DNA from: Dryomyza anilis
Lineage: Eukaryota; Arthropoda; Insecta; Diptera; Dryomyzidae
Length of the DNA: 64,000 bases
Assembly: GCA_951804985.1 (NCBI GenBank)
Contig: OX638135.1
Coordinates: 68,044,680 to 68,108,679, forward strand
Reading direction: 5' to 3'
Shown here in pieces: positions 10,977-20,956 of this stretch. Under the pieces are notes generated by a model that was not told the origin of the DNA, searched no databases, and saw only the letters and a program-made list of their open reading frames with translations. Each line of letters begins with the position of its first letter. Within the stretch, counting starts at the first letter, position 1. The position numbers and the translations under genes were made by a program.

Positions 10977-11664
10977 TTAGATATTGGAATGTAGTTTTCA
11001 CATATTCGAAAAATCGTATATATCTCAAAACAACGTTACAAATATATTCAAAAATTATTGCAAATATTACTGTTGAAAAAAAAAATATTACAATTTCAGT
11101 AGTAGAGTTAAGATTTGTTTATTTGCAAGTTTATAATTGTTTTAAAATATTTTTTATGTAACTCTCATTACTTACAAATATATTCAAAATTTACTGTTGA
11201 AAAACATTTTTCAAATATACAGCTAGGGAAATTTAATGATGGACTGAACAATTTAAATTTATATATACATTTCATAACTTTATTGAATCAAATCTATCGT
11301 AAATTTTAGTAAATAACTTATTTTATTTGTGGAAAGAAACTATTTGTGGAAAGAAAAAGTAGATTGGGATGAGGCCTGCGTACAAATCGTCATGGATCGA
11401 TTTGTGCGCATAATTCAAGCTTATCGACCGTTGTGCTATAATTGCGATACATGCATTCTGCGATAACAGTCTTGCAGCCTACGGCGCACAGTGGTCAAAA
11501 AGTGTATGTTATCGGAAAAAAGTCAATAACTTTGGAACCAATAGAGAAAATTTTGTATAATTTTTTGTATTATTGCGGATCATATTTAATATATTTGGCA
11601 AAATTACATTTTTTACATTTGAATGTTATAACCGTCAGAAAATACGTTTAATTATGACATTGAT
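10977..11664. other. AT-rich interval, no gene recognised
   Basis: AT-rich sequence containing two spaced copies of ACAAATATATTCAAAA and other low-order repetition. Short frames at 11115 and 11442 show no family resemblance and have unremarkable composition. Confidence 0.5.
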
Positions 11665-11722
11665 ATATAGTGGGTGTACCCGTTAATGAAATGAAACCAT
11701 TTTGGCATACTTTATACTTATA
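11665..11722 (+). repeat. Left half of a split repeat, interrupted by the 4.3-kb element
   Basis: Reads TGATATATAGTGGGTGTACCCGTT then ATGAAACCATTTTGGCATAC. The same order recurs, uninterrupted, at 16147-16236, where it continues into CATATGTATTTACTACAAAT. The right half of this copy is found at 16039-16085, on the other side of the inserted segment. Confidence 0.8.
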
Positions 11723-11926
11723 CCCTAGTGTAAATTTGCCCGATGCGCCATCAGGAAATGGTCGGGTTTTAATCGGGTAAGCCCTATAACAGCAAACATG
11801 GTCATTGCCTTGTCATGTCCTTATCATGCTCACCATACCAGGGTTTCCATTATCGATACAGTAAATGGTCCTGATCAAAGCAAAATTAGTTGTTCCTCAT
11901 AAAGAGATTTTTATCGGTTTATGATC

Positions 11927-12236
11927 GGGATGCTCAGTGGTTAGTGGGTTGGACTGCGAGCCGAAAGATCCCCGGTTCAAGCGTGGACTGGGGCTAACAA
12001 CATCTTTTCATAGAAACATTTTTCTATACCGCGCTACCTCTCGGCAGTAAATGGCAAACCTACGAGAATAAAACATTGCCTATGAAAAGCTCTCACCCGC
12101 CGTTCGAATTCGGCAATAAACTGTAGGTCCCACCACTTTGAGTACAAATATAACACGCACAGGTCAAAATGGTGAGAGAGCTCGGCCTAAGTTCTTATAG
12201 GACTGTAGTGCCAAACTATTTTTATTATTATTATAA
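11927..12236 (+). mobile_element. tRNA-derived SINE
   Basis: The 5' part resembles a tRNA gene with an A box (TGCTCAGTGGTTAG, 11931-11944) and a B box (GGTTCAAGCGT, 11974-11984), which are internal RNA polymerase III promoter elements. The body contains ACCTCTCGGCAGTAAATGGC and CTGTAGGTCCCACC, similar to tRNA-SINE bodies I know from flies. The 3' end is a short TTATTATTATTATAAT tail. No protein is encoded. Retrotransposition would depend on a LINE partner (family knowledge). No clear target duplication was found. Confidence 0.8.
11931..11984 (+). promoter_or_regulatory. Internal pol III promoter (A and B boxes) of the SINE
   Basis: A box TGCTCAGTGGTTAG and B box GGTTCAAGCGT are spaced as in tRNA genes. 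The B box deviates from the usual GGTTCRANNCC at its last positions, so activity is uncertain. Confidence 0.65.
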
Positions 12237-12239
12237 TAA

Positions 12240-14030
12240 TGGGGATTTAATGAGAAAAGCCCTAAATATATCTTTATAAACGGGAAACTATCAAAAATAT
12301 TTTACCATTATTGTGAACATATTTTTTATGAAATATTTACTGATAACGATCTTTTATCATCATTTTTACCTATAATGATCACACATACCTTCTTCTCTTA
12401 TATTTATTATATAATTTTTAGTTTTCCTAATGTAAAAATAATGATATAAAATGATAGTAAATATTATCATTGGAAAAATCATTGAAATAATCAGTTGTCT
12501 CAAATTATTATATTTGTTTAACATTGCGAGCCTTAATAACTAAGACAGACAATTCACATTGAGATTAATTTTGAATCTAAAAATTTGAATCCGTGGTTTT
12601 AAAATCTTCTTAAAGCCCATATTCGGACCTAACCTGTTGCAAATCTACGTAAGCCGGCCACCCGACCGACTTAAACGCACATTTGAGAACTAGAAATTTA
12701 CAGCTAATAATTTTATAAAATACATACATAAATTTTTCTATAGTCCGCGATGAAACAGTTCCATAAAATGAATTAAAGCATGTGTTATGACACATTAAAT
12801 TAAACATAATTTAAATTGAACATGATTTAAATTATACACAACTGTATAATCGACCTCCACGATGTGCAAAGCGATAATTCAACCAAATGGTTGGAGACAA
12901 CCTCCATGTTGGTATTAAGCTAAAAAATGCATATTTTAATTGATTTTCGATAAATTAACTTAAACATTTTAATTTTTGTTTATTGACATCAAATATTTCT
13001 TCTGTCACTTTAAGTAGTTCGCAGTGTTGCATAAATCCACACTTTCGCACTTTATTTTTTAAAATTAAAAGTACGAAATACTTTACAGTCGTACTAAATA
13101 CTTTCTTTCTTTTTTTTTTTGAAATGTACGTTTTGTTTATGAAGTCCAAAGTTTATATTTTCAAAATTGTACTATTTCCAATTTTTATAACTTAGCTTTC
13201 TGATAATAAAATTCTGTATATTTGTTGAATGATTTAAAAAAAAGTCGGTTAGTATTTTACTTTTTAATCTTTTTCAGCCAAATCATGTATCTTCCGGAGT
13301 ACGTTCGTCGTTCGTTTCGTTTTCAGTCCCCTACGTCTAAAATCGGCATCATGTATCTCTTACGTTGTGTTTCGTGTGAGTTTTACGTTGAACGCTTGTT
13401 CTGTGCGTCGAACGTCTGAACTACATTGCCAAGCATAATATTTCAAAATATTTCAGAATGTTTCATAGAAAAATATACGTTTGTACGCATTTTTTTATAG
13501 TTGGCAACGAAGTATAAAATAATATATAAAATGTTAACATTAATATTTTAATATTTACAAGCAAACTGCTAACTTTGTGTTATAAAAGAATGATTGTGTT
13601 ATACGAGGATATCGTTTGTTGATAGTTTAAAAATGTTCGGAAATTGTGAATTCGAGGAATGCTGAAAACAAGCAGGAGGACCTCAAAATATGAGTCTTCC
13701 ACGGGCTTCCGAGAAAAGTGTAATTATTTTCAATATAATCTTTAAACCCTATCGTCAGTATTGGCAGGTTCGTTCTTGTGTATGATCTGTACATAATCAG
13801 AATTTAGTTGCGCTGCCAACGTAAAGCAAACGTCGTTATTCGTGAACAGATAATTTGTGTCACTCGATTTTAAAGCTATGTTCAATAGAATTCGTTGTCG
13901 TCGGGAAATACACGATTTGGCTGTTAAATGAATTTAAAAAATCAATACTAATAAAATTGACGCATAATTATTAATTAGAATGGTTATTAAAAACTACGTA
14001 CAATATCTTTAATAGTAGTATTCAAAGTAC
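12240..14030. other. AT-rich interior of the 4.3-kb segment, no gene recognised
   Basis: Mostly AT-rich DNA. Several frames of 60-70 residues exist on both strands (12610-13420), but none resembles a known family. A mildly GC-richer patch around 13280-13430 has CGTTCG-type words without clear coding structure. Confidence 0.5.
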
Positions 14031-14224
14031 TTTCTCAAACAACAGTAAACCCTGACACAACAGAAAACAGCTGCTTTTGACATTTCGTCACAAAAAATTT
14101 CCACATTTCGGAGAATGTTGTGTTGGTATTTTGCAAAACATTTTAAAGTGATAAATAATAATAGTTTGGCGCTATTTCATCGAAAATCATAGGCCGAGGC
14201 CTTTCACAACATTTGAGCGGCAAT

Positions 14225-14610
14225 GTAAGTGGAAAAAAACATATATAAAAACAATTACTTTACTAAAAAACTTCCGGCGCAGATAGTCGATAGCATAAAA
14301 CTGAAGAAAGCCTTGGCTAAGCTGCAGCAGAATCAGGGGAAGCAGGACATTGGCAAGGGTCCCTTAGTGCCGGTTAAAATGCAGAGCGTCACCACATTAC
14401 AGATGATGAGCAGAGATGATGGCGACGACACCACACCCGTGGACAGTATGCTCAAGTGTGACGTTGAGCGCACGCACTCAGTGTTGAGCTCACCGATGTC
14501 TACGCACAATTGCTAAACATTGAGGCCGACATGGTGGTGACGCGCGCCTTTGTGATATTGAATAGTCACGGTTTCGATACGAACAATCAGCTGCGTCCCA
14601 CCAAATCGTT
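14225..14610 (+). pseudogene. Unidentified gene-like fragment with a possible short intron
   Basis: A frame from about 14282 encodes IVDSIKLKKALAKLQQ, then GKGPLVPVKMQSVTTLQMMS and an acidic stretch. After a frame change near 14470-14485, coding continues as VELTDVYAQLLNIEADMVV and ends around 14610. Codon composition and the amphipathic helical segment look like genuine protein. GTAAGT at 14225 and a TACTAA..CGGCGCAG acceptor ending at 14281 would define a 57-bp intron, a normal size in flies. I do not recognise the protein. The frameshift argues for a broken or captured gene piece. Confidence 0.5.
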
Positions 14611-14937
14611 TTCGGGATGTCTTCTTCCTTCTGCTGTTGCCCAATTAATCGACAAACATGTTGGACATTAAAGCCATTATTTGGTTGGAGAAATATCTAC
14701 AAAAGTGGCTGACAACAAAACGATGGCTGCTAACGGTTCTCACGTTCTAGCAATGTTGTGGGATAGTTTTACAGATAGTTGCAGATTCTGCTTACACAGA
14801 CACCTGCAACTATGTTTCACCAACGCGTTAATGGTCAAGTTAGTATGAGAGCAAAGCCGCCACCATCGAGTAAATGTTGTTGGTTTTAGTCAATGGGACA
14901 GTTTAAAAAAATGCTAAAATGTTTTAATTTTGATTTC

Positions 14938-15937
14938 TTTTTTTTTTTTTTTTTTTTACAAATTAACCAACGCTCAGGGGATGCCCCCTATTCATGCAAT
15001 GCACAGTGTTGATCGTAAGAAGGGATAATAGGTTAAATGGAGGGAGGAAAGATGGAGTAGTGTCGGTGAATGTTTGTTTTGAACTTGCCAATATCAAAAA
15101 TGTCGGGAAAAACAGACGCAGGGAGATTGTTCCACAAACGTATCGTGCGACTGAAAAACGAATTCGCTCGGTAATGCGTGGTTCTATTGAGAGCCGAGTG
15201 AACTACGAAGGGGTGGGCTTGGTTCGATGCCCGAGTAGAACGAGAGGACACGCGACCTGGTGGAATCAGGCCATGTATTTCCCTCGAACACTTACCATTG
15301 TAATACCTATAGAACAGGCTTACACACCCTACGGTCCTTCGGTGCTCAAGAGAACCAATAGAGGATGAAATATTTTCATCCCCTATTAAATATATTGCAC
15401 GCTGTTGGATTCGATCCAGGAACTCCAAAGAAGATTTTGAAGCCCCTGCCCATATGTGCGAATTGTATTCCATCTTAGGCCGAATATAGGTGGTGTAGAC
15501 AGTGCGCAAGTCAGCAGGAGTGAAGTATGTCTTACACCGTTTTAAAAAACCGAGGCACTTGGCAGCCTCTTTCGACACGTCAAATATGTGATCATTCCAA
15601 AGGAGATCACATTGAATTGATATGCCCAGAACGTCAAGAGCAGCTGACTCTGCAATATCCACAGCACCCATATTAAGGTAGGTAGGGTTGAATCCATTCT
15701 TTTGTGAGATAACAGACAACATTGGGTCTTGCGTGCATTAAAATCAACTCTATTTGCAAGACCCCACTCGGAGATTGTTTTAAGGTCATTATTGAGTGTG
15801 TCATTCATAGTGCGTCTTTTACTCTCAATCTCCAAAGAGGTTGGGCGCTTTTTGAACGAGTATGAATGACAAATGTTGCTATCATCTGCAAAGGAATGGA
15901 TTGGGTTCTGGGTCAATGACAGAAGGTCATTGATAAT
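14938..15937 (-). pseudogene. Non-LTR reverse transcriptase, 5'-truncated copy A
   Basis: A minus-strand LINE fragment: the poly(A) tail appears as a T run at about 14938-14959. The coding frame (15033-15722, continued in another frame at 15542-15916) covers the last part of the reverse transcriptase from SFADDSNICHSY onward and the C-terminal region ending HYSIFPPSI. A small indel near 15680 shifts the frame relative to copy B (37463-39202), to which it is otherwise nearly identical. The element stops at 15937 in the middle of the domain, the usual sign of incomplete reverse transcription. It carries no endonuclease. Confidence 0.9.
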
Positions 15938-16038
15938 GGTGCCCCGTGCCCCGTGTTGTTTCCTCGTTTGGCCATCGTCATAACCCGATCATCTCAAATA
16001 ATAGCATGAGCATGGCCCTACCCAAATTTCTACTAGGG

Positions 16039-16238
16039 TATATGTATTCACTAAAAATCCAAAGTTTTAAGTATATATAGCTCTATTAGTTTTCTTTTTA
16101 ATGTGTTTTCCGTGTAAAAGTCGACGGACGCACATTATGCGAAATTGATGTATTTTGGGCGTACCCGTTTAAGGAATGAAAACATTTTAACATATTTTAT
16201 ACTTACATATGTATTTACTACAAATCTAAAGTTTTAAG
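16039..16238 (+). repeat. Right half of the split repeat plus intact paralogue
   Basis: 16039-16085 completes the repeat interrupted at 11722 (TATGTATTCACTAAAAATCC). 16147-16236 is an uninterrupted version of the same sequence (GGGCGTACCCGTTT, CATATTTTATACTTACATAT, AAAGTTTTAAG). The spacer between them contains TTTTCCGTGTAAAAGTCGAC and nothing recognisable. Confidence 0.75.
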
Positions 16239-16603
16239 CAAGGATGGAAACCGTAACCGAAACCGTTATACGAAAATCAGAAATAAACCGATATCCAAAA
16301 CCGAAATAAATGGTTTCGGTTTTATACCGGTTTAAAACGGTTTTTAAAAAAACATAAAAAGAAACAGGAAAACATTTTTTATTTTATATAGAAGATCTTA
16401 AGTACAAGGCATGTTTAAATGTCATTTAATAAAATTTTGAATTCCCAATTTTTTTTTTTTTGTTGTACAAAAATTCACATTTTGTTTTTTGATAAACATT
16501 GTTTCCAAATAACAGTCTTTGGTCTAAAATTAGTTTTTTTCATTAATTTGTGTAGCGTTAAATCGAATTAACATCAAAACACCAGCAACTCCAAGGACAA
16601 TTT

Positions 16604-17328
16604 TTATACCCTACACTAAGAGTGAAAGGGTATATTCAGTTTGGTACGCCGTTTGTAACACCCAGAAGGAAGCATCTCCGGTATGGAAAAGTATATATAT
16701 TCTTGATCAGCATGACCTCCTGAGTCGATTTAGCGATGTCCGTCTGTCCGTCTGTCTGTCCGTCTGTCTGTCTGTCTGTCTGTCTGTCTGTTGAAATCCC
16801 TACTACTTTTAAAATTGAAGAGCTAGATAAATGAAACTTATAACTTAGATTACTAATATACCTACGCTGTATGTGCGAAGATATTGGCGAGATCGGTCCA
16901 TTGTGACCTATGATCCGACCACTTATGTTCAAATACCTCATATAAAATGTACATATAAAGATCAATTTTAATGTATACGTGCTTAGGTAAACTTTTTTGG
17001 TCAAATATATATTGACATCATGTTCAAATTAATGTTTTCCGGCGAAAAGACTTGTGGTTCACAAAAAAAAAATCGAAATTCGGTACACCTACCCATTTGT
17101 AAATATGGGTATCAAATAAATGGAAATTCTTCAGCGATTGAATGTTTTGTAGTTATTTTCAGGATTCGTATACCCTGGTGACCTATATATCACTTTGAAT
17201 GGTAACCACACATATGTGTAGGGTATTTATAGTCGGCTTAGACCGACTATAATTTTGATAATCCTAACTATCATAATTACACCTACTTTAAAATTTCCCA
17301 TGTGATCTAACCTTCCCAACTGGTTTTT
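16604..17328 (+). mobile_element. mini-me/DINE-1-like element, full length
   Basis: Complete copy: TATACCCTACACTAAGAGTG start, TATATATTCTTGATCAGCAT core, a long GTCY run with at least ten CTGT/CCGT units near 16740-16790, a TAGTCGG hairpin near 17230 and a CCCAACTGG end. It interrupts the hAT-type element 16239-18125 and so is the younger of the two. Confidence 0.85.
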
Positions 17329-17587
17329 GTTAAAAAATGATTAAATTTTTAATGATATTGTTTTTTTTTATTTATTGTAACATAAAGTGGGCAAGTTTTG
17401 AAAAGTTCATTTGAATAATTTTTAAATTCTTTTAAAGGATCTATTCAATATAATACAATTTCGGACATATTTATTAAGGATACTTATAATAAGTTAACAA
17501 AAAAACAATGGTAATACAAGAACAAATTAGTAACTAATACGGAAAATAAAGTGCAAATTCGAACATTTCAATTATAAAGGCAGATAT

Positions 17588-17761
17588 TTATTTGCAGATA
17601 TTGCAGTTCACTGAATTGTTGAAATTTAATTTTTTTGGTTTTATGGATGGAAAGTGTACATAATTCTTCTTCTTTTCATGAAGTTTAAGAACATTTACCG
17701 ATGTATTCTTCTTGCTTTTATTTAAGGTTTGCTTCTCGGCTCTTCTCTGCAATTCATTCAT
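17588..17761 (-). pseudogene. Short lysine-rich frame inside hAT-type element
   Basis: A 57-codon frame begins MNELQRRAEKQTLNKSKK and ends NNSVNCNICK before a stop. The C-x2-C at the end could be the start of a zinc finger such as a BED domain, which hAT transposases carry at their N-terminus, but this is too little to assign. Its position inside the longer copy of the CCGAAACC element makes a transposase relic plausible (inference). No intact continuation was found. Confidence 0.3.
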
Positions 17762-18130
17762 GTGAAGTCAAAATGTTACTTTTCATTGACTTATGGTCAC
17801 GATTGAATTTTTTTCTAGGCGAAATCAATTAAATAATTCATATAACATAATATTTTCACTAAAATAACAACAAACATTGTTAAATTACGTTTCCCACTTT
17901 ATCCCAATATAACAATTTGAACATAACTTAGCACAATATAAACAATGTTAAATTATTTGAAAATTATGGAAAAAAGAAGTTTTATACAAAAACCGAAATA
18001 AAAACCGAAACCGTAACTTGGAACCGGCATACCGAAACCGTTTCGTAATAAAAACCTAAAATCGAAACCGTAACCGAAACCGAAACTGAAATCGAAACCG
18101 TTATTTGTTTAGGTTTCAATCTTTGAAAGA

Positions 18131-18500
18131 AACTTCCAAATGCTCTCATAAATCTTTTTACATGCATAATGTCTGAAATGTCTTCTTTTTAATGGTGTTA
18201 AACATGCCTGCATTAGTTTGTCCAGTCATTTAAAATGAGTTTAAGTGTTGAGAAATATACGAAAATCTTAAAAAAATTTAACAATTACAATATGTATCTA
18301 AATACCAATTATAAACAAAATATCTCATTCCAAACAATAGTTATAGCCATTTTACCATTTCAATTATATGACAGATGGGCGTTGCAATGGACTAATCTTG
18401 TTCAATTTTAAAGTGAAATCTATTCATAGTCCATGTATGCTTAGAGTAAAATTTCGTTAAGATTGGCGCAAAACTGTATTTACGGCGAGTTAGAATTGAC
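18131..18500 (+). repeat. Local duplication, copy 1
   Basis: Matches 18823-19366 (CCAAATGCTCTCATAAATC, AATTATAAACAAAATATCTC, GGCGCAAAACTGTATTTACG) with perhaps 10% divergence by eye. It lacks about 175 internal bases present in copy 2. It ends in the 32-bp palindrome. Confidence 0.85.
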
Positions 18501-18531
18501 TTCTGTCCCACAGTGCACTGTGGGACAGAAG
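18500..18531. repeat. 32-bp perfect palindrome
   Basis: CTTCTGTCCCACAGTG is followed with no spacer by its exact reverse complement. Imperfect symmetry extends outward through CGGC..TAG/CTA..GCCG to roughly 33 bases on each side. A related half-site (ATGTCCCATAGTGCA) is present near 7907 in the short hAT-type MITE. Confidence 0.97.
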
Positions 18532-18822
18532 CTTTGCCTAGTTTGCCGAAAATCGGAAATTAAAGTTTGTTGCAGAAAGTTTAAAAATATGTCTTTTTAT
18601 TTAAAATTTATGGGAACTTAGAGAATAAACAAATAATGATACACCCTGGTGAAAAATTCCACATGCAGTCTTTTAGTTTTATATTATTGGTAATTGAGAG
18701 AACTATCATCTTGTTTATCAAAAATTTTAAATGGCTATTCGTGTTTTTCCTAATTATTTGTCAAAAACTTAAACAAAAATTACATATTTTATATACAAAA
18801 GTAGACATGGAAAAAAAGCTTC

Positions 18823-19366
18823 CAAATGCTCTCATAAATCTTTTTACAGGCATAATGTCTGAAATGTCTCCTTTCTAACGGTGTTAAACATACATACATT
18901 AGTTTGCCACACGTCATTTAAAATGAGTTTAAGTGATGAGAAATATACGAAAATCGTAAAATAATTTAACTAAATTTTGTTAATTTAATATGTCAGACAA
19001 AACTGGCTCATATTTGGTATGGTAGTTAAGAATTGTGATATGTACCATAGTACCTAATATTATCAGTATATCTCCTACGGAAGTCAAGTTTTATAGTTTA
19101 TGAAGAATGGTAGGCCAATCACGCCCATATTAAGAATGGTCATGTGCAAATACAGTATGTATCAAAATACCAATTATAAACAAAATATCTCATTCCAAAC
19201 AAAAGTTATAGTAATTTTACCATTTCAATTATATGACAGGTGGGCGTGGCAATGGACCAATCTTGTTCATTTTCAAACTGAAATCTATTCATAGACCATG
19301 TATGCTTAGTGTAAAGTTTTGTTAGGATTGGCGCAAAACTGTATTTACGGCGAGCTACAGTGCAGT
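18823..19366 (+). repeat. Local duplication, copy 2
   Basis: Longer partner of 18131-18500, with an additional segment (TTGGTATGGTAGTTAAGAAT region, about 18975-19150). It ends at GGCGAGCTACAGTGCAGTG, where copy 1 instead has the palindrome. No coding signal. Confidence 0.85.
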
Positions 19367-19419
19367 GCCGTGTCAAAAAATATGTAATTGTTACAGAACA
19401 ATATCCACAAGTGACATAT

Positions 19420-20215
19420 GTTTTAAATCCAAGATCGCTTTATAGTTGAATTCTTACTGTTGTCAGAAACTATCACACCCGAGCTTTGTCTTTTGCAATA
19501 GCGTCAAGACATACGCATATCAGGTCGAAGAAAAGACCAGTACCAATTAAAAGGTCGACGCGTTGCGATTTTAAAAAAAATGGGTCTGCTAACTTGATAT
19601 TAGCGGGTATGTTCCAATTAGAGTTTTTTATGGTGTAGCTTGAATGGTTATCGACTATTGTAGGAACAACGACAGCAGAAAGTAAAGTGGTTCACTGCTC
19701 GCCAGAATACAATTATAGAGAATTTGATCTGCAAGGAAATCAGCTTGGCCTATGCTCGAAATTAGAGTTGTCGATTTTGTTGGTGTTATTTGAAACGGGT
19801 TACGAAGTGGATTGGTGATGCTGAATCAAGAATGACGCGATATGGAATGAATGATCCAGCTCCATTCTTAACGAAAACGACAGTGATCGCTGGAAAAACG
19901 AAATCTTCAGCTCGCGATGAAAGTTGTTTAGACTGCGGCGACCAGAGCAGATTGTTTATTGGCGGGAAGCGCGGTATCGATAGACGAAATGGATGGAGAG
20001 GTGGGACTCGATGCAGGCGTAGGACAGTGGTGAAAATCCAGCAAAAAGTGGTGCATGGATTAGCAATACCTACAATGTCGATATTTGCAAATTCTCATCG
20101 AATGACCCTTCCTAAACAATTAACACAAAGACTGAACTTTTTCACTTCATTAGCTTTTATCTTTAGTGTAGGCTGCGCAAGTGATAATGGAAATTCAGAT
20201 ACTATTTGACTACTA
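19420..20215 (-). pseudogene. BEL/Pao retrotransposon gag-end and protease remnant
   Basis: Reading the minus strand in shifting frames gives a CCHC-type knuckle region (LCVNCLGR then HSMRICKYRHCRYC) around 20060-20130. Further along come VVFVKNGAGSFIPYRVILDS with an aspartic-protease-like LDSAS motif near 19810-19860, NIPANIKLADPFF near 19575-19600, and RVDLLIGTGLFFDLICV near 19510-19560. Order and wording match BEL/Pao polyproteins, which use DSA or DSG at the protease active site. At least two frameshifts and several stops are present, and no LTRs or reverse transcriptase remain nearby. A 139-residue plus-strand frame at 19790-20209 is only the shadow of this gene. Confidence 0.75.
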
Positions 20216-20393
20216 GATAACTTATATGAATACTTTAAAAATAGTTGTGTATTGTTTGAAAAATATTTTATTTAAAATGCTGAAACAATTGTTGTTATGT
20301 GTACAAAATTTAAAAAAAGGGTTTATAACATTGGGCCGGATTGCGATTTTGTTGTAAAGTTAAGTTGCAGATTATTATTTTTTTTATATATAT
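20216..20393. other. AT-rich spacer
   Basis: No feature recognised apart from the ATAT target site at 20390-20393 of the gypsy element that follows. Confidence 0.5.
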
Positions 20394-20926
20394 TTTTACG
20401 AAAAGATGTAATTTGCCCTATTGTGCAAGCAATCAACAATAATAAATGAGACGGAATACAATTCAGCGCACTAAGCAATGTGACGGAAGATCATTCAGCG
20501 CACTGAGGCAGTGTGCGAGAGATGGAAGATCTACGCATTAAAACACATGAGTGCGAATGAGATGCCAATAGCATTCGTCATTCTCGAAACAAGTAGAAGG
20601 TTCTCGAAACAAGTCGAAGCTTGTCGAAACGTGTCGAACTGATGCATGCATTATATAAGGGAGCCGCATCTGAGGCACAGTACTTCAGTTGTGATTTGAT
20701 AGTGAACTAGTGCATTTCGTGAGCGAACATTGTAAAGATAAATTGCAGTAAACCGCAGTTGTTATAAGTTATTGTTAATAAATTGTTATTTAAGTTAATA
20801 AAGTTAATTAATACTAGTTGAAATAATAATACTATAAAACCAAATATAAGTTTTTTTTTCATTTTGTACACAATCCAGAGATACGAACTTTTAGAACAGT
20901 ATTCCGTAGACTTAATTTTCGTAACA
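20394..20926 (+). repeat. 5' LTR of gypsy-type element
   Basis: 533 bp. It ends in TTTTCGTAACA, matching the 3' LTR, whose start is TGTTACGAAAAGATG. Here the second base of the expected TG start has changed (TTTTACGAAA). It differs from the 3' LTR by scattered substitutions and small indels, so the insertion is not recent. Confidence 0.92.
20652..20690 (+). promoter_or_regulatory. Probable LTR core promoter (TATA and initiator)
   Basis: TATATAAG at 20652-20659 is followed at 20685-20690 by TCAGTT, which fits the insect initiator consensus TCAKTY. Spacing from the TATA start to the initiator A is about 35 bases. The 3' LTR keeps TATATAAG (25860-25867) but has TTAGTT at the initiator. Confidence 0.6.
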
Positions 20927-20927
20927 G

Positions 20928-20941
20928 TGGTGTCAGAAGTG
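20928..20941 (+). promoter_or_regulatory. Primer-binding site
   Basis: TGGTGTCAGAAGTG begins two bases after the LTR end, at the position used for tRNA priming of minus-strand DNA. The TGG start pairs with a tRNA CCA end. The tRNA-Leu assignment is inferred. Confidence 0.7.
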
Positions 20942-20956
20942 AAATTATGATACAAA

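Larger units (their letters stand above)
11723..16038. mobile_element. 4.3-kb TIR-flanked segment with TATA target duplication
   Basis: The left end is CCCTAGTGTAAATTTG; the right end is CAAATTTCTACTAGGG, which is the reverse complement with 14 of 16 positions matching. Both ends abut TATA (11719-11722 and 16039-16042). The flanking repeat is continuous in an uninterrupted paralogue at 16147-16236, which serves as an empty site and supports insertion as one unit. The interior holds a SINE, a gene-like fragment (14225-14610) and a LINE (14938-15937). I cannot assign a superfamily. CCCTAG ends recall piggyBac, but that family uses TTAA. Confidence 0.65.
16239..18125. mobile_element. hAT-type element of the CCGAAACC family, long copy
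   Basis: Outer parts match the 7616-8103 MITE: left CAAGGATGGAAACC with CCGAAACC words, right GTTTAGGTTTCAATCTTTG. This copy keeps about 700 bp of interior sequence lost from the short copy, and it is split by a mini-me element (16604-17328). No convincing target duplication remains. A short minus-strand frame lies in the retained interior (17588-17761) and may be a relic of the parental transposase. Confidence 0.75.

Noticed and set aside
11927..11990. Free-standing tRNA gene
   Set aside because: The cloverleaf is imperfect, the B box is degenerate, and a SINE body with an AT-type tail follows directly.
12610..13420. Four 64-70 residue frames on both strands
   Set aside because: Low-complexity AT-rich sequence, no motifs, no family resemblance.
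14994..15368. 124-residue plus-strand frame, also at 37424-37798
   Set aside because: Antisense shadow of the LINE reverse transcriptase C-terminus.
19790..20209. 139-residue plus-strand frame
   Set aside because: The minus strand carries recognisable BEL/Pao motifs in order, so this frame is its shadow.
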